Part shown: piece after piece, positions 1-9,028 of the stretch | How the letters are laid out: the number at the start of each line of letters is the position of its first letter | How positions within the stretch are numbered: the stretch's first letter is position 1 | From: Bacteroidales bacterium UBA4295 | GTDB taxonomy: Bacteria > Bacteroidota > Bacteroidia > Bacteroidales > Paludibacteraceae | Reading direction: 5' to 3' | NCBI GenBank assembly: GCA_002395805.1 | Contig: DGVB01000018.1 | Coordinates: 28,492 to 92,491 of the forward strand | DNA: 64,000 nt | Position numbers and translations under genes: made by a program | Notes under the pieces: generated by a model | Seen by the model: the letters and a program-made list of their open reading frames with translations, nothing else | The model's database searches: none | Told to the model about the DNA's origin: nothing

Positions 1-1357
1 GATGCCCCGTCGTATCCGCCACCTGACGAACGGAAGCGAACTGTATGTCATTGTTCGACTCGCACTTGTTGCCCCAGAACACGGAGTTGTAAATCATACC
101 GCAGTCGCGGATATAGATTCCTCCTGAGCGTCCGTGACGGCGACCGTAATAGGTGACATCGGGGGAGATACAGTTATTAGCCGTCACCGTGGCGTGGTTA
201 ATCGTACCGCCTTCCGCGAGGTAGATACCTCCGGCTTCGGCGGTAGCGGTGTTGTTATTGATGACGCAGGCGGAGGAGAAGGGCGAGTAATAACTGATAC
301 CTCTGTCTGTGGGGTACTCGCTTGGTATATGGCATATCGCCAGACCGCCACCGCATCGTGCTACGCAGTTGGTGATATGGCTATGCCCCACCTGTCCGTC
401 ATACTCGACGCAGGCACCGCCGCCGTAGCCTTGCAGCACGCCGATACCGATGGTCTGGCAGGTATGGATATAGCAGAACTCCACTATACCGCCACCGTCG
501 CAATAGACGCCACCGCCACGCATCGTAGCGGAACAACGCTCGACAAGACAGTTCTTCAGCGTGGCATTGCCCACGAGATAGGCTCCTCCTCCGTAGGCTG
601 TGTGCTCACGCACCGACGTGTTACGTGTGGAGGCGTTACCGCTGGAGATGACGCATCCGTCCAAAGAGGCAGGGTACTCCAAGGGCTTGAAGTGATCCTT
701 GAGCGCATCATCCGTCGTCTCGAACTTGCCGTTCGTACCGAACCATACGACATGGTAGGAGCTGGCAGGGAAAGTAGTGTTATACCGTCCGCGCTCTTTG
801 TCGAACGAGAACGTAGGCGGCGTGGTGGAGTGGTTACCGGAGAGGACGGTCTTGTATCGCAAATCCCATTGGGAGGCAATTTCTTCGCCGGAGGTTGTTC
901 CAATACCGTTCGGGTCCGCCCAGTTCTCGCTGCATTTTTTGCCGTTGGACATGATACGGTCGCCGGGTTTGGACTCCGGATTGGCAGGGTTGAAACCGCC
1001 ATAGACATGAATACCGCTATAGATCTTAAACGAGGTATTGAGCATGGAGCCGCCGGAGGACTCAGTGGACTCCGTCGGTACATACTGGCCTGCGGCTATA
1101 TAGACGGAGCCGGAGGTGAGGTTGTTGGCTTTGAGGTAGTCGCGGAGGTCGTTGATAGCGTCCTGCACACGGTTTTTAGGTGCACCCCAAGAACGACCGT
1201 CGTTCTCAAACGAGCCGTTCGGGTGCACATACCGTATCGTATCTGTTTGCGCGTGCGCGCCTGCACACGCACACACGTTCATTATTATTAATAGTACAAA
1301 TGTTAATATGTTTCCTCTATTTCTCAACAACACAATTCCTCTCTTTCTGTTAGTCAA
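1..1357 (-). CDS. Secreted beta-helix surface protein, 3' end beyond window
   Basis: The minus-strand frame is open from 1357 to the window edge (about 452 codons), so the C-terminus is missing. The product starts with a signal peptide (hydrophobic core ILTFVLLIIM, then ACAGAHAQ). It continues with Gly-, Asn- and Cys-rich text containing SVFWGN, GGIYL and GGGAYLVGNATLKNC, the style of right-handed parallel beta-helix adhesins of Bacteroidota. The first ATG (1282) falls inside the hydrophobic core, so translation probably begins at TTG 1357 (signal MTNRKRGIVLL) or GTG 1333. It follows the fimbrial genes on the same strand after a 94-nt gap holding an 11-nt repeat array. It is probably exported and surface bound; the sorting domain would lie off the left edge. 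The plus-strand open frame over the same bases is rejected as a shadow. Confidence 0.7.
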   Translation of the reverse strand, partial: MTNRKRGIVLLRNRGNILTFVLLIIMNVCACAGAHAQTDTIRYVHPNGSFENDGRSWGAPKNRVQDAINDLRDYLKANNLTSGSVYIAAGQYVPTESTESSGGSMLNTSFKIYSGIHVYGGFNPANPESKPGDRIMSNGKKCSENWADPNGIGTTSGEEIASQWDLRYKTVLSGNHSTTPPTFSFDKERGRYNTTFPASSYHVVWFGTNGKFETTDDALKDHFKPLEYPASLDGCVISSGNASTRNTSVREHTAYGGGAYLVGNATLKNCLVERCSATMRGGGVYCDGGGIVEFCYIHTCQTIGIGVLQGYGGGACVEYDGQVGHSHITNCVARCGGGLAICHIPSEYPTDRGISYYSPFSSACVINNNTATAEAGGIYLAEGGTINHATVTANNCISPDVTYYGRRHGRSGGIYIRDCGMIYNSVFWGNKCESNNDIQFASVRQVADTTGH

Positions 1358-1395
1358 AAATTATCAACAATTAATCAAAAATTTTCTTTAATTTT

Positions 1396-1439
1396 CGTGG
1401 TTTTGTCGTGGTTGTTTCGTGGTTGTTTCGGGGTTAAAT
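1396..1439. repeat. Four 11-nt direct repeats between surface-protein genes
   Basis: Units begin at 1396, 1407, 1418 and 1429 with core CGTGGTT(G/T)TTT; the fourth is degenerate (CGGGGTTAAAT). The exact 11-nt period, about one helical turn, sits in the gap between the accessory lipoprotein gene and the beta-helix gene. No function is shown. Confidence 0.75.
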
Positions 1440-1451
1440 GCTTAAATAGAT

Positions 1452-2525
1452 TTAATTATCTACTGTTTTGGTTTCTGTTTTGTTCTCCAATGGGGCGGTC
1501 AGATTGAAATTCGCCCGCATCCAAGGAACAAAAACGGCTGTTGTATCAATCCGCATGTTCAGCGTAGGTTGGTATCCTGTTCCCGCACTGCCGTTTGTTC
1601 GCATCAGCATTTGCAAAGGAAAATAAACTTTACCTTCTACGTCTTCATCGGTCACTACGTATGGAATGGTATAGAAATACGTTCTACCTTCCCACCATAA
1701 GCCTTCATCCGCAGCTGTTACAATATTCTCTATCGAGTAGCCTGTGCTGATTTTGGCCGCTAACTCATTTCGCATCGGCTTGAAGCAATACGCATAGTCA
1801 TCAAATAGATGCTGCGCCTCCATGTACGTCAATCGTACAGCTTCTGCCGGATTAGCCTTCACCCTCTCAGCCTCCTCTACGTTCCATTTGATATCCACCT
1901 TTGCCGCTACGTGATACATCAGTAGATCCAAGGAAAATGAGTTTCCTAAACTGCAATCATACGTGCAGTAATATTTGCCTCCCACTTCGTAATTATACGG
2001 TGTGGAATATATATTTTGTATGTTCTCCCGAATACTGTCAGGAGCTACATTAAATTTCATATTAAGGACATCATTCAATGTCGATACACTCGCTATAGAT
2101 GGTGCTAAAGTCAAGCGTTTGTTACTACATATAATGTAAATCCTACCTTTTGGTGTTTCATTTGCTAAAAGGAATTTGAGGTTTTCTTTGTATTGGTATA
2201 TATCATCCCCTCTTCCTATTAATATACCATTATAGTTCGTCCGCTCCCATTTTTCCGCAGTTAATTTCAATTCTTCTTTGCGCCATACGGACCAAGTTTC
2301 ACCTACCTGTTTCATGATAAAAATATATGCATATTTAGGTAAAGCGAATACCTCGTTTGTCCCCGGATCGCCGATGACGCGGCGAGGAGCATAGTGTGCT
2401 AACTCTTCAGAAGGCAAGCACAAGTTCAGCTCAAACAGAACCTCTCGATCCGGTTCTGTGGAACGGCAGGAAACAAATCCTATCAACAACGAGAGAAACA
2501 ATATGTGCTTATAAATCAATCTCAT
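1452..2525 (-). CDS. Fimbrial accessory lipoprotein
   Basis: A 357-residue predicted lipoprotein: the N-terminus is a short basic stretch plus the hydrophobic run ILFLSLLIGFVSC with a lipobox cysteine near residue 20. The body shows no motif I can name. It has beta-rich text with conserved-looking Tyr and Trp and ends in a Thr/Lys-rich tail. Its start overlaps the end of the Mfa2-like gene by 17 nt, so the two are translationally linked. Position as third structural gene after an Mfa1-like fimbrillin and an Mfa2-like anchor suggests an accessory or tip fimbrial component, as in Porphyromonas mfa and fim operons. That role is inferred from context only. Confidence 0.6.
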   Translation of the reverse strand: MRLIYKHILFLSLLIGFVSCRSTEPDREVLFELNLCLPSEELAHYAPRRVIGDPGTNEVFALPKYAYIFIMKQVGETWSVWRKEELKLTAEKWERTNYNGILIGRGDDIYQYKENLKFLLANETPKGRIYIICSNKRLTLAPSIASVSTLNDVLNMKFNVAPDSIRENIQNIYSTPYNYEVGGKYYCTYDCSLGNSFSLDLLMYHVAAKVDIKWNVEEAERVKANPAEAVRLTYMEAQHLFDDYAYCFKPMRNELAAKISTGYSIENIVTAADEGLWWEGRTYFYTIPYVVTDEDVEGKVYFPLQMLMRTNGSAGTGYQPTLNMRIDTTAVFVPWMRANFNLTAPLENKTETKTVDN

Positions 2526-3519
2526 GCTCTCCTCCGTCGTTCCAGTCTAACTTTATTGTAATACCTACTTCGCTGCTGTCATCATCCGTCAAACTACCGT
2601 CTGCATTCATTCGCAACCGGATGATTCGCAGAGTTCCGGCTTGCAGCGGGTCTTCTAATGTTAACGTACTCGTCGTATAGCGGTTGCCTAACAACTTTGC
2701 CTTGACAGTCACTGTCCATGGCGCATCGTCACGCGATGGCATGCCTACGGTTGCCAAACAAGCTGTGGTGGCACTCTCCTCTTCCGCCTTTACCCGTCTC
2801 TGTGCATCGGGTGCACCGGCCGCTTTTCGGATAGGCACGTTTACCAATTGGAACGCGCACGGGGTGGCGTACGAGAAGATACTGTCGCGCAGCAAGAAAC
2901 CGCAAGATACATCGTTCAGCGTTCCTTCCATCGATACTAACGAATCGCAGGCCGTGGTGTCTATCACCAACGCTACTGCCGTATTGATCATGTATAGGAA
3001 CACCTCAAAATGCTTGGAATCATCGTCCACAGTCATATCCAGTCTCGCTGTGAACACGCCCGTGTTCAGCGACTTTAATGGTGACGATTTCGGTAAAGTC
3101 AAGCTCATCGTTTCGGAACGGTCTCTTTCTGCAAGGGACATCTGGTTGTTGTCTGCGATGTTCGCTAACGCCAGATGCATGTAGTTTTCTTTTGGTAACT
3201 TTAGCGTATAACTGGTTTGACTCGCATAAATCACATCCTGTATCCGACGGCGAAGTTTATCCGTCTCTTTGTTAAAGAAATGTAAATCAATGTCTTTCGC
3301 CTTGTCGGTGAATACCGGCGATAACCATTCTCTCAGTGCTTCACGCACCAAGCTGTCCGCCTCTTCTGACAACTCAGTCTGCAACTGCGTACTCAGTTCG
3401 GTACGCAGCTGCAACTGATAGTCAATCACCAGCTCTTCACCGCATACACTCAGATCATCATCGATCATCGTGCATGCGACGAAGAACAAGGGAAATAATA
3501 TGACGAATAACCGTTTCAA
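2509..3519 (-). CDS. FimB/Mfa2-family fimbrial anchor lipoprotein
   Basis: A 336-residue lipoprotein with signal MKRLFVILFPLFFVAC followed directly by TMIDDDLSVCGEEL and then a DYQLQL beta strand. That opening is characteristic of the Mfa2/FimB family (DUF1812), whose members anchor fimbriae to the outer membrane and limit their length. It further contains a segment describing extracellular strand content (IDLHFFNKETDKL) typical of the first transthyretin-like domain. It lies 23 nt downstream of the fimbrillin gene and overlaps the next lipoprotein gene, so it belongs to the same operon. The family call is good; the specific partner is inferred to be the adjacent fimbrillin. Confidence 0.8.
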   Translation of the reverse strand: MKRLFVILFPLFFVACTMIDDDLSVCGEELVIDYQLQLRTELSTQLQTELSEEADSLVREALREWLSPVFTDKAKDIDLHFFNKETDKLRRRIQDVIYASQTSYTLKLPKENYMHLALANIADNNQMSLAERDRSETMSLTLPKSSPLKSLNTGVFTARLDMTVDDDSKHFEVFLYMINTAVALVIDTTACDSLVSMEGTLNDVSCGFLLRDSIFSYATPCAFQLVNVPIRKAAGAPDAQRRVKAEEESATTACLATVGMPSRDDAPWTVTVKAKLLGNRYTTSTLTLEDPLQAGTLRIIRLRMNADGSLTDDDSSEVGITIKLDWNDGGEHEIDL

Positions 3520-3542
3520 GTTATACGCGTGTTAGCAATGAA

Positions 3543-5321
3543 TTAGAGAGTAATCTCATATACGTTACCTGCGGTCCACTCAAGGTTAACCGAGAAACCG
3601 ATTTCTACGCTCGGAGCCTTCAGGTCAGGAATCGTATTGTAAGCGCTCTTCAGATCACCAATCGTTATCTTAGCCGTAGTGGTGTAGTCCTGCTTAAATA
3701 CTTGATTCGAAGTTACCGAAGCCGTTGCAGCCGTCAGTTTACCTACAAGATAGAACTTACCTCCATTCGGTACCATTTGATGATCTACACCATAAAAGTC
3801 CTTGCCCGAATTGTTGAGCAATTCAATAGCAATATATACATCTTTAGCAGCACCTACTTCTGAAGCCAAAACCAACGTGGAGTTCTTAGCAACGCTATAA
3901 TCCGATACAGTCGCTTTTACCTCAGCCGTCATCTCCTTGTCGTAGATAGTATAAATCTTGTTGCGAGTACCAGCTGCAGGATATGTCTCCGGACTGAAAT
4001 CCCAACCTACACTCTTTTGACCACCAATGAGTACACCGGTTAACTGATATCCGGTGGTATTGGTAATTTGGTTTGCTGCTGTATTGGTATTATTATCTGC
4101 CAGTGTCTCTGCAGCCTTCAGTTGGATATCCAAACGTGCTACACCATATTGAACCTCGTTCTTAAGTGCGATAGAACGGGTAGTAGAGTTAACCGTTCCA
4201 TTATCAGTAGGATATTCAGCTAAGATAAGGCCCCAGTTTGCCTTACCTGCATAATTATCCTTCTCGGAATCCGGAGAGGTTTTAATCTTACTATTAGCAA
4301 AATACCACAATGATGCAGGATATGTATATTGGTCAATAGCTGCCGGATTCAAATTGGCGCTGAAAGAAGTTACGCCGCCATTGCCTTTAAATTCATGGTC
4401 TGTTCCATCCCATGCGACAGAGAGGGCACCAACCGGGAGATACAATTTCTCCGGGAAGTTAATGTAGGCATCCTTCAAAGTTACTACATCACCGGTCATA
4501 TTGTCCACATAAGTTGTCGTATTAGCGATTGCTGTCCGAATGGCGGTTGCCATTTCGTTACCATTAGTAGCAAGCGGTTCGAGCGTATTGTACAAATCTG
4601 TCATCATACGAGCGATACCGAAAGAAGAAAGCACTTTCGCAGTCTTGTACGTGTTGAACAGGTCAACCAAGCCGGCAGTATTGTCTGCGTATTCGTACCA
4701 TTTTACGCCAGCTACATCTGCATTAGCTACAGAGTTCATGTATGCGATCAAGCCGGTGTATGCGGCATTGCCGGTTACAGTAGCGGGATTTTCTTGAATC
4801 GGAGAGAGGTAGAACTCATAGTTCTGTGGATACGCATTCGAATAATCTGCGGTTAACTTACCAGTCTTGAAATTCGCATCATCGCCGGTTTCAGTAGCGC
4901 CGGACTCAGCATAAAACAAGAATGCGCCAGTACCAGCCGGAACAGGTTTGTTCTCAAACACTTTAGTACGAGAGCCGGATTCCGGAGTATATGCTCCGGT
5001 CGAACTACCTGTGATAGCTCCCAGCTCAATTTTGCTACCGAGACGCTTGTCTGTACCACTAACCTCGATAGATTTTGCAAACGGCATAAGAACAATGTCT
5101 TTCATTCCATTTACACTGAAGTCAGAGTAACCATTCGTTTGTACCCTTGTACTCGGCATCTTAGCCGGACCTCCTACTTGAGTCGGCAGTGCGATGGTAA
5201 TGTCAGTAGCTACGTTTTGTACGTTCTGCTGATCAGGACCATTGTTGTCGCTTTGACATCCTGTGAAAGCGATCGCGCTTGCCAGCAGTGCTGCGCAAGC
5301 CATAAATGTCATTTTTTTCAT
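3543..5321 (-). CDS. Mfa1-like major fimbrillin
   Basis: A 592-residue lipoprotein precursor: MKKMTFMACAALLASAIAF then TGC lipobox. An ATG four codons upstream (5333) is also possible. After a short Asn/Gln/Asp-rich linker comes TDITIALPT, the first strand of the FimA/Mfa1-type fimbrillin domain. Later text includes LYLPVGALSVAWDG and a C-terminal EIGFSVNLEW TAGNVYEITL, close to the usual ending of Mfa1 subunits. In this family the precursor is lipidated, exported, cleaved by an Arg- or Lys-specific protease and polymerised by strand exchange; STRVQTNG is a plausible cleavage region. It sits between the OmpA-like and anchor genes on one strand. The 5' gap is very T-rich on the plus strand. 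Confidence 0.8.
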   Translation of the reverse strand: MKKMTFMACAALLASAIAFTGCQSDNNGPDQQNVQNVATDITIALPTQVGGPAKMPSTRVQTNGYSDFSVNGMKDIVLMPFAKSIEVSGTDKRLGSKIELGAITGSSTGAYTPESGSRTKVFENKPVPAGTGAFLFYAESGATETGDDANFKTGKLTADYSNAYPQNYEFYLSPIQENPATVTGNAAYTGLIAYMNSVANADVAGVKWYEYADNTAGLVDLFNTYKTAKVLSSFGIARMMTDLYNTLEPLATNGNEMATAIRTAIANTTTYVDNMTGDVVTLKDAYINFPEKLYLPVGALSVAWDGTDHEFKGNGGVTSFSANLNPAAIDQYTYPASLWYFANSKIKTSPDSEKDNYAGKANWGLILAEYPTDNGTVNSTTRSIALKNEVQYGVARLDIQLKAAETLADNNTNTAANQITNTTGYQLTGVLIGGQKSVGWDFSPETYPAAGTRNKIYTIYDKEMTAEVKATVSDYSVAKNSTLVLASEVGAAKDVYIAIELLNNSGKDFYGVDHQMVPNGGKFYLVGKLTAATASVTSNQVFKQDYTTTAKITIGDLKSAYNTIPDLKAPSVEIGFSVNLEWTAGNVYEITL

Positions 5322-5399
5322 AAATTTAAACATTTAAATTTGGGGTTAATAAATAGGGTTAATTTGTTTTGTTTTTGTTGTTTTTAATTTATTTGGTTA

Positions 5400-6947
5400 T
5401 TATTCAACAGTTTCGCAATATATGGTAATGCAACCAAGGTTGCGAAGTATCTTCTTCAGTTCGTCTCGCATATAGCGGTAGGTAGCTCCGCCGTGGAGCG
5501 CCTTGATCTTCTTCTCACGCGTATCCAGATCCGGCTCCGTATCCATGATCTCGAATACTTCGTCGCGGCCGATAAACTCTACTTTCTGCAGACCGTAACG
5601 CAACTCTGCCCAACTCTCGCCGCCGTTCTCTACCGCAAAAATACTGTCGTTCAGCTCCGGATGCAGCGATTGCATGTATTCCTTAATAGTCCGTGCACGG
5701 CTACCCGCGAGGCCTTCGTTGTAGGCCAGACGGCCGTCGAAGGACGCAAAGCCGACGATACGGATATGCGAGATGCGGATCGTGCTGTCCTCGATAGCTT
5801 CGCTCAGAATATTCATGATACTATCCATGAGCAGGTCGTTCTGGATAAACGAACGGTCCATCTTCGTCACGTCCACATCGAAATAGATAAATACATTCCG
5901 CGGATCGGCGCTGAGCGCCATCGAGCGGTCGTACGGCTCGTACTCATCCTCGCTGCGCAGCAAGCGGCTTCGCAGATAGCGCATCTTGTCCACCTCCGGC
6001 GTCTTGATCTCCGGGATTACCGGTACTACCGGAGCCGGCACCGCTACCGGAGCTACCGCTATCGCCTCAGCCGGGATAAACTCGATCTCCGGCTCTGCCG
6101 GCATCGTATCTACCGGAACTACCGCTACCTCCTCTACCGGAGCAGGAGTCTCCTCCACCGGAGCAGGAGTCTCTTCGATCAGTTCCTCTACCGCCTCTGC
6201 CGCTGTCTCCAGCTTCTCGCAGTCGCAGCGCTTAGCCAGCGATTGCTCGTCGCCGCCGAGCGGGAAGACGAGGTTCACCGCCAACTTCGGCAGGATGAAC
6301 CAACGACCGCTCTGATCGGTCATGTCGCCGCAATGCTTGCATTCGTATTGCTTGTACCAGGTATAACCGGCGTCGATACCACCCTCCAGCTCGATACTGA
6401 AATACGGCTTGATCGGGAAATGCCAACCGCCGCTGGCACCCGCCATGATCGCGTCGCCCTGATAACGGCCGTCCTTCACCTCCTTGTACATCCAGCTCAC
6501 CGGATAGGCATTGCCGGCTACGTTGTAGTGCGCGTACGCAGCGTTAACGGATATAAATCCACGATTAAATACATTACAGAACCAATAACGGGGAGCTATC
6601 CACGCTGCGATATGACGCCATTTGGGGAACTTGGTATCATCCAGCGGGAACGGATTGAATCCTACGCCGAGCTCCATCGACCATTTCGGAGCCAACAGAA
6701 TCTCCAGCATGATATTCGGAGTAGCGGCCGCGTCATAGATCAAATTATTCTTAATCGCCACATGCTCCTTCTTCCCCTCCTGCTTCTTCTCTTCCTTCGG
6801 CTGCTCCTGTACTTCTTTCAGCCCGAGCGAGTCAGCCCGCATAGCGAATGCGCGCGTAGCAGTACAAAACAGCGACGCTATCGCCACCAGACAAACCAGT
6901 GAGCGACGCGTCGAAATCAATGATATTTTTTCGGAATTTCTAAACAT
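5400..6947 (-). CDS. DUF3575 beta-barrel with OmpA-like C-terminal domain
   Basis: A 515-residue outer membrane protein. It has a signal peptide (core SLVCLVAIASLFCTATRAFA), a Glu/Lys-rich linker, and then the DUF3575 barrel starting KNNLIYDAAATPNIMLE with aromatic-terminated strands up to about residue 235. Next is a Pro/Val/Glu linker with repeats of APVEET and an OmpA-like domain (FIYFDVDVTKMD, SHIRIVGFASFDG, NEGLAGSRARTIKEYM). DUF3575 proteins regularly open fimbrial gene clusters of Bacteroidales, and the OmpA part should bind peptidoglycan. It is the first gene of the fimbrial run, with a clear -33/-7 promoter just upstream, and 67 nt separate it from the fimbrillin gene. Confidence 0.8.
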   Translation of the reverse strand: MFRNSEKISLISTRRSLVCLVAIASLFCTATRAFAMRADSLGLKEVQEQPKEEKKQEGKKEHVAIKNNLIYDAAATPNIMLEILLAPKWSMELGVGFNPFPLDDTKFPKWRHIAAWIAPRYWFCNVFNRGFISVNAAYAHYNVAGNAYPVSWMYKEVKDGRYQGDAIMAGASGGWHFPIKPYFSIELEGGIDAGYTWYKQYECKHCGDMTDQSGRWFILPKLAVNLVFPLGGDEQSLAKRCDCEKLETAAEAVEELIEETPAPVEETPAPVEEVAVVPVDTMPAEPEIEFIPAEAIAVAPVAVPAPVVPVIPEIKTPEVDKMRYLRSRLLRSEDEYEPYDRSMALSADPRNVFIYFDVDVTKMDRSFIQNDLLMDSIMNILSEAIEDSTIRISHIRIVGFASFDGRLAYNEGLAGSRARTIKEYMQSLHPELNDSIFAVENGGESWAELRYGLQKVEFIGRDEVFEIMDTEPDLDTREKKIKALHGGATYRYMRDELKKILRNLGCITIYCETVE

Positions 6948-6963
6948 GACTAAAAACCGAGCG

Positions 6964-6994
6964 CAAAGGTACTACTTTCCTCGCATATACGCAA
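6964..6994 (-). promoter_or_regulatory. Promoter of the fimbrial operon
   Basis: On the minus strand TTGCGTATATGCG (from 6994) is followed 23 nt later by TACCTTTG (ending 6964), matching the Bacteroidota -33/-7 pattern. The predicted leader is about 10-15 nt. The -33 element is part of a near palindrome found at many promoters here. Confidence 0.75.
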
Positions 6995-7041
6995 GAAAAA
7001 TTTCAATTATTGAATAATTGTTAAGAAAAAAAGGCTGTTTT

Positions 7042-8247
7042 TTACGAATTGTCAACCGAAGAGCTCCATTCACGGGGCGAAAAACCGGTTTCGCGGGAGA
7101 AAGTCCTGGAGAATACAGCCGCTGACGCAAAGCCGCTCTGTTCGGCTACCTCCTGCATCTTCAGCTCCGGATGCTCGCGCATCAAACGCTTCGCCTCCGC
7201 GATACGATAGTTCGTGACATATTGGTAGAAATTGCAGCCGTATTCGGCATTGATCAGCTGCGACAGATACGTTCTGTTGGTCGGCAGGATAGCACGCAGG
7301 TCCATCAGCTTGAAATCCGGATTCAGATACGGCTTCTCCTCCTCCATCCATTTCTCCAGCGCCTCACGATAAGCCGCATTCTCCGACGACGACGCTGCGC
7401 CCGCTTGCTGCGCACCCTGCTCCGTCTGCATAGTTCCGCCCATCTCAGGACTCTCATCCATATCCACTCCGGCCTTCTCTATCCATGCGCCGGAACGGAA
7501 AATAACCTGGTCATTAGTATAAAAGAGGACGAAGAACATGAGCCACTGCTGGGTAAAAAGCCGGTTCGGCGCCTCTGTAAAACAGAGATACAGATAGGAT
7601 GCACCGAGCACGAACATCATCGACAGATAACGAACCACCCAATGTTCGTCCGTGTCCTCCAGAGAACTGAAGTTCTCCTCGCAATACCGGTGGTACGAAT
7701 GTACATGGTTGAATACCAGCAATACCCATACCAGCAACACGACCACAAACAGCCACCGCAGATCCCAAGGCACGAAAAAGTCAATCATGCCGACCACAAG
7801 CACCGGCAAAAGACGAATCAGCGCATTCTTCCATGTCAGCCATCCCGGCCGCATCAGTTCGGTAGGATAAGCCAGCAACAGCCAAGCTATAATAGCGCCG
7901 AGCACCATCTCCCAGCCCGTGAAAGCAAGCATTCCTTCCGGGGCCATGGCATAACTGTCCTCATGCAGCCGGAGAAAGAATCCGTAGATAAAAATAAGGG
8001 TTAGCAGCCCCATAATCCATGCGCAGATCTTGCGCAGACGCAAGCCGCCATGATGGAACGCAAGACACAGCGTACTCACTCCCGCCAGAATAACAATGGA
8101 GCAATTCTGTATAGGAGAAATCAACAACCGGAAGGTATCCTCCGGAATAAGCGGAGACAGCGCATAACTGACCGCCACCAATGCCGCCAAGATGATTCCG
8201 AACACAAATTCGGACTTATACTCGTAATATAAATAGCGAAGAGTCAT
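7042..8247 (-). CDS. Membrane-anchored AraC-family regulator
   Basis: A 401-residue protein. The N-terminal ~250 residues hold seven or eight hydrophobic segments (for example FGIILAALVAVSYAL, IVILAGVSTLCLAF and LRWLFVVVLLVWVLLVF). A polar Gln/Ser/Ala linker follows, then a C-terminal AraC-type DNA-binding domain with its two helix-turn-helix units: NRTYLSQLINAEYGCNFYQY and MQEVAEQSGFASAAVFSRTF, ending GFSPREW. This multi-TM plus HTH_18 design is common in Bacteroidales and suggests direct signalling from the membrane to DNA. It is encoded immediately upstream of, and on the same strand as, the fimbrial operon but has its own promoter, so it is a likely regulator of those genes (inference). 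A run of nine G lies four nt before its start codon. Confidence 0.8.
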   Translation of the reverse strand: MTLRYLYYEYKSEFVFGIILAALVAVSYALSPLIPEDTFRLLISPIQNCSIVILAGVSTLCLAFHHGGLRLRKICAWIMGLLTLIFIYGFFLRLHEDSYAMAPEGMLAFTGWEMVLGAIIAWLLLAYPTELMRPGWLTWKNALIRLLPVLVVGMIDFFVPWDLRWLFVVVLLVWVLLVFNHVHSYHRYCEENFSSLEDTDEHWVVRYLSMMFVLGASYLYLCFTEAPNRLFTQQWLMFFVLFYTNDQVIFRSGAWIEKAGVDMDESPEMGGTMQTEQGAQQAGAASSSENAAYREALEKWMEEEKPYLNPDFKLMDLRAILPTNRTYLSQLINAEYGCNFYQYVTNYRIAEAKRLMREHPELKMQEVAEQSGFASAAVFSRTFSRETGFSPREWSSSVDNS

Positions 8248-8251
8248 TCTA

Positions 8252-8260
8252 CCCCCCCCC
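8252..8260 (-). repeat. G9 homopolymer in the leader of the AraC gene
   Basis: Nine C on the plus strand read as G9 in the mRNA, four nt upstream of the ATG, where a ribosome binding site would lie. Runs of this kind are prone to slipped-strand length change. Confidence 0.8.
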
Positions 8261-8327
8261 AGCTATACAATTCGCTGATTTTATGGCTGTTGTACGTTTC
8301 ATTGTCCATTTTTTTCAAATTGCGTCA

Positions 8328-8358
8328 CAAAATTACTGCTTTTTTTTGACATGTGCAA
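8328..8358 (-). promoter_or_regulatory. Promoter of the AraC-type regulator gene
   Basis: Minus strand TTGCACATGTC (from 8358) and TAATTTTG (ending 8328) with 23-nt spacing. The leader would be about 75 nt and carries the G9 tract. The gap 8248-8600 otherwise holds only this promoter and the divergent one at 8540. Confidence 0.7.
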
Positions 8359-8539
8359 ATAAAAAACAATAATTCTTCTAAAAAAATCATTTTTAAAACG
8401 CCATAATTTTATTTATTGTCAAAAACGAATTTACCAATTGTCAAAATGTGCACAGCTATAGAACACAAAAATATGCCCCTCCGGCTCTTTAACAATCGCG
8501 GTATTCTATACCGCCCTGCAAAAAAAATCGCTCAAAAAC

Positions 8540-8570
8540 TTGCGTATATGCAATTTTTGTTGTACCTTTG
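8540..8570 (+). promoter_or_regulatory. Promoter of the DUF5606 gene
   Basis: TTGCGTATATGCAA (8540-8553) then TACCTTTG (8563-8570), 23 nt apart. The start codon follows 30 nt downstream. Confidence 0.75.
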
Positions 8571-8600
8571 CAGCCGATTTGGATTTAAACATAAAGAATC

Positions 8601-9020
8601 ATGACAAAATTATCGGAAATATTGGCAATCACCGGCAAGCCGGGTTTGTACAAATTGGTTAGTCGCGGCAACAACATGCTGATCGTAGAGAGTCTGGTGG
8701 ACGGCAAGCGCATGCCTACTTACGCCCGCGACAAGATTGTAGCTCTCAGCGACGTGTCGATGTTTACCGATGCGGACGACATTGCGCTGCACGAGGTGCT
8801 GACCTCTGCGGGTAAGAAAGAGAACCTGAAGCCGGTAGCGATGGATCCGAAAAAAGCCTCCAATGCCGAGTTGCAAACTTGGTTTGACGAGGTATTGCCT
8901 AACTGGGACCGCGACCGCGTCTATCCGTCCGATATCCGCAAGCTGATCCAGTGGTACAATATCCTCATCAACGCCGGCATCACGGAATTCAAGATTGAAG
9001 AGCCGGAAGCGGAGGAATAA
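8601..9020 (+). CDS. DUF5606 protein
   Basis: A 139-residue soluble protein that matches the DUF5606 family, conserved in Bacteroidota: opening LSEILAITGKPGLYKLVSRG, then a VALSDVSMFT stretch, a helical middle and the conserved YPSDIRKLIQWYNIL region. The tail is acidic (EEPEAEE). No signal or membrane segment is present. It sits 8 nt ahead of the Nif3-like gene and is probably co-transcribed with it and the following zinc-ribbon gene, an arrangement I recall from other Bacteroidales. The function is unknown. The GKPGLYKLVSRG opening suggests a small beta-barrel domain, but this is a guess. Confidence 0.8.
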   Translation: MTKLSEILAITGKPGLYKLVSRGNNMLIVESLVDGKRMPTYARDKIVALSDVSMFTDADDIALHEVLTSAGKKENLKPVAMDPKKASNAELQTWFDEVLPNWDRDRVYPSDIRKLIQWYNILINAGITEFKIEEPEAEE

Positions 9021-9028
9021 AAAGAAAC

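Noticed and set aside
134-1291. Plus-strand open frame of 385 codons at the left edge
   Set aside because: The minus-strand frame over the same bases gives a signal peptide and coherent beta-helix text; the plus-strand product has no recognisable features.
5493-6902. Plus-strand open frame of 469 codons opposite the OmpA-like gene
   Set aside because: Arg/Leu/Tyr-rich nonsense text, antisense to a well-supported gene with its own promoter.
8416-8604. Small open frame upstream of the DUF5606 gene
   Set aside because: It spans the clear -33/-7 promoter of that gene and has no recognisable content.
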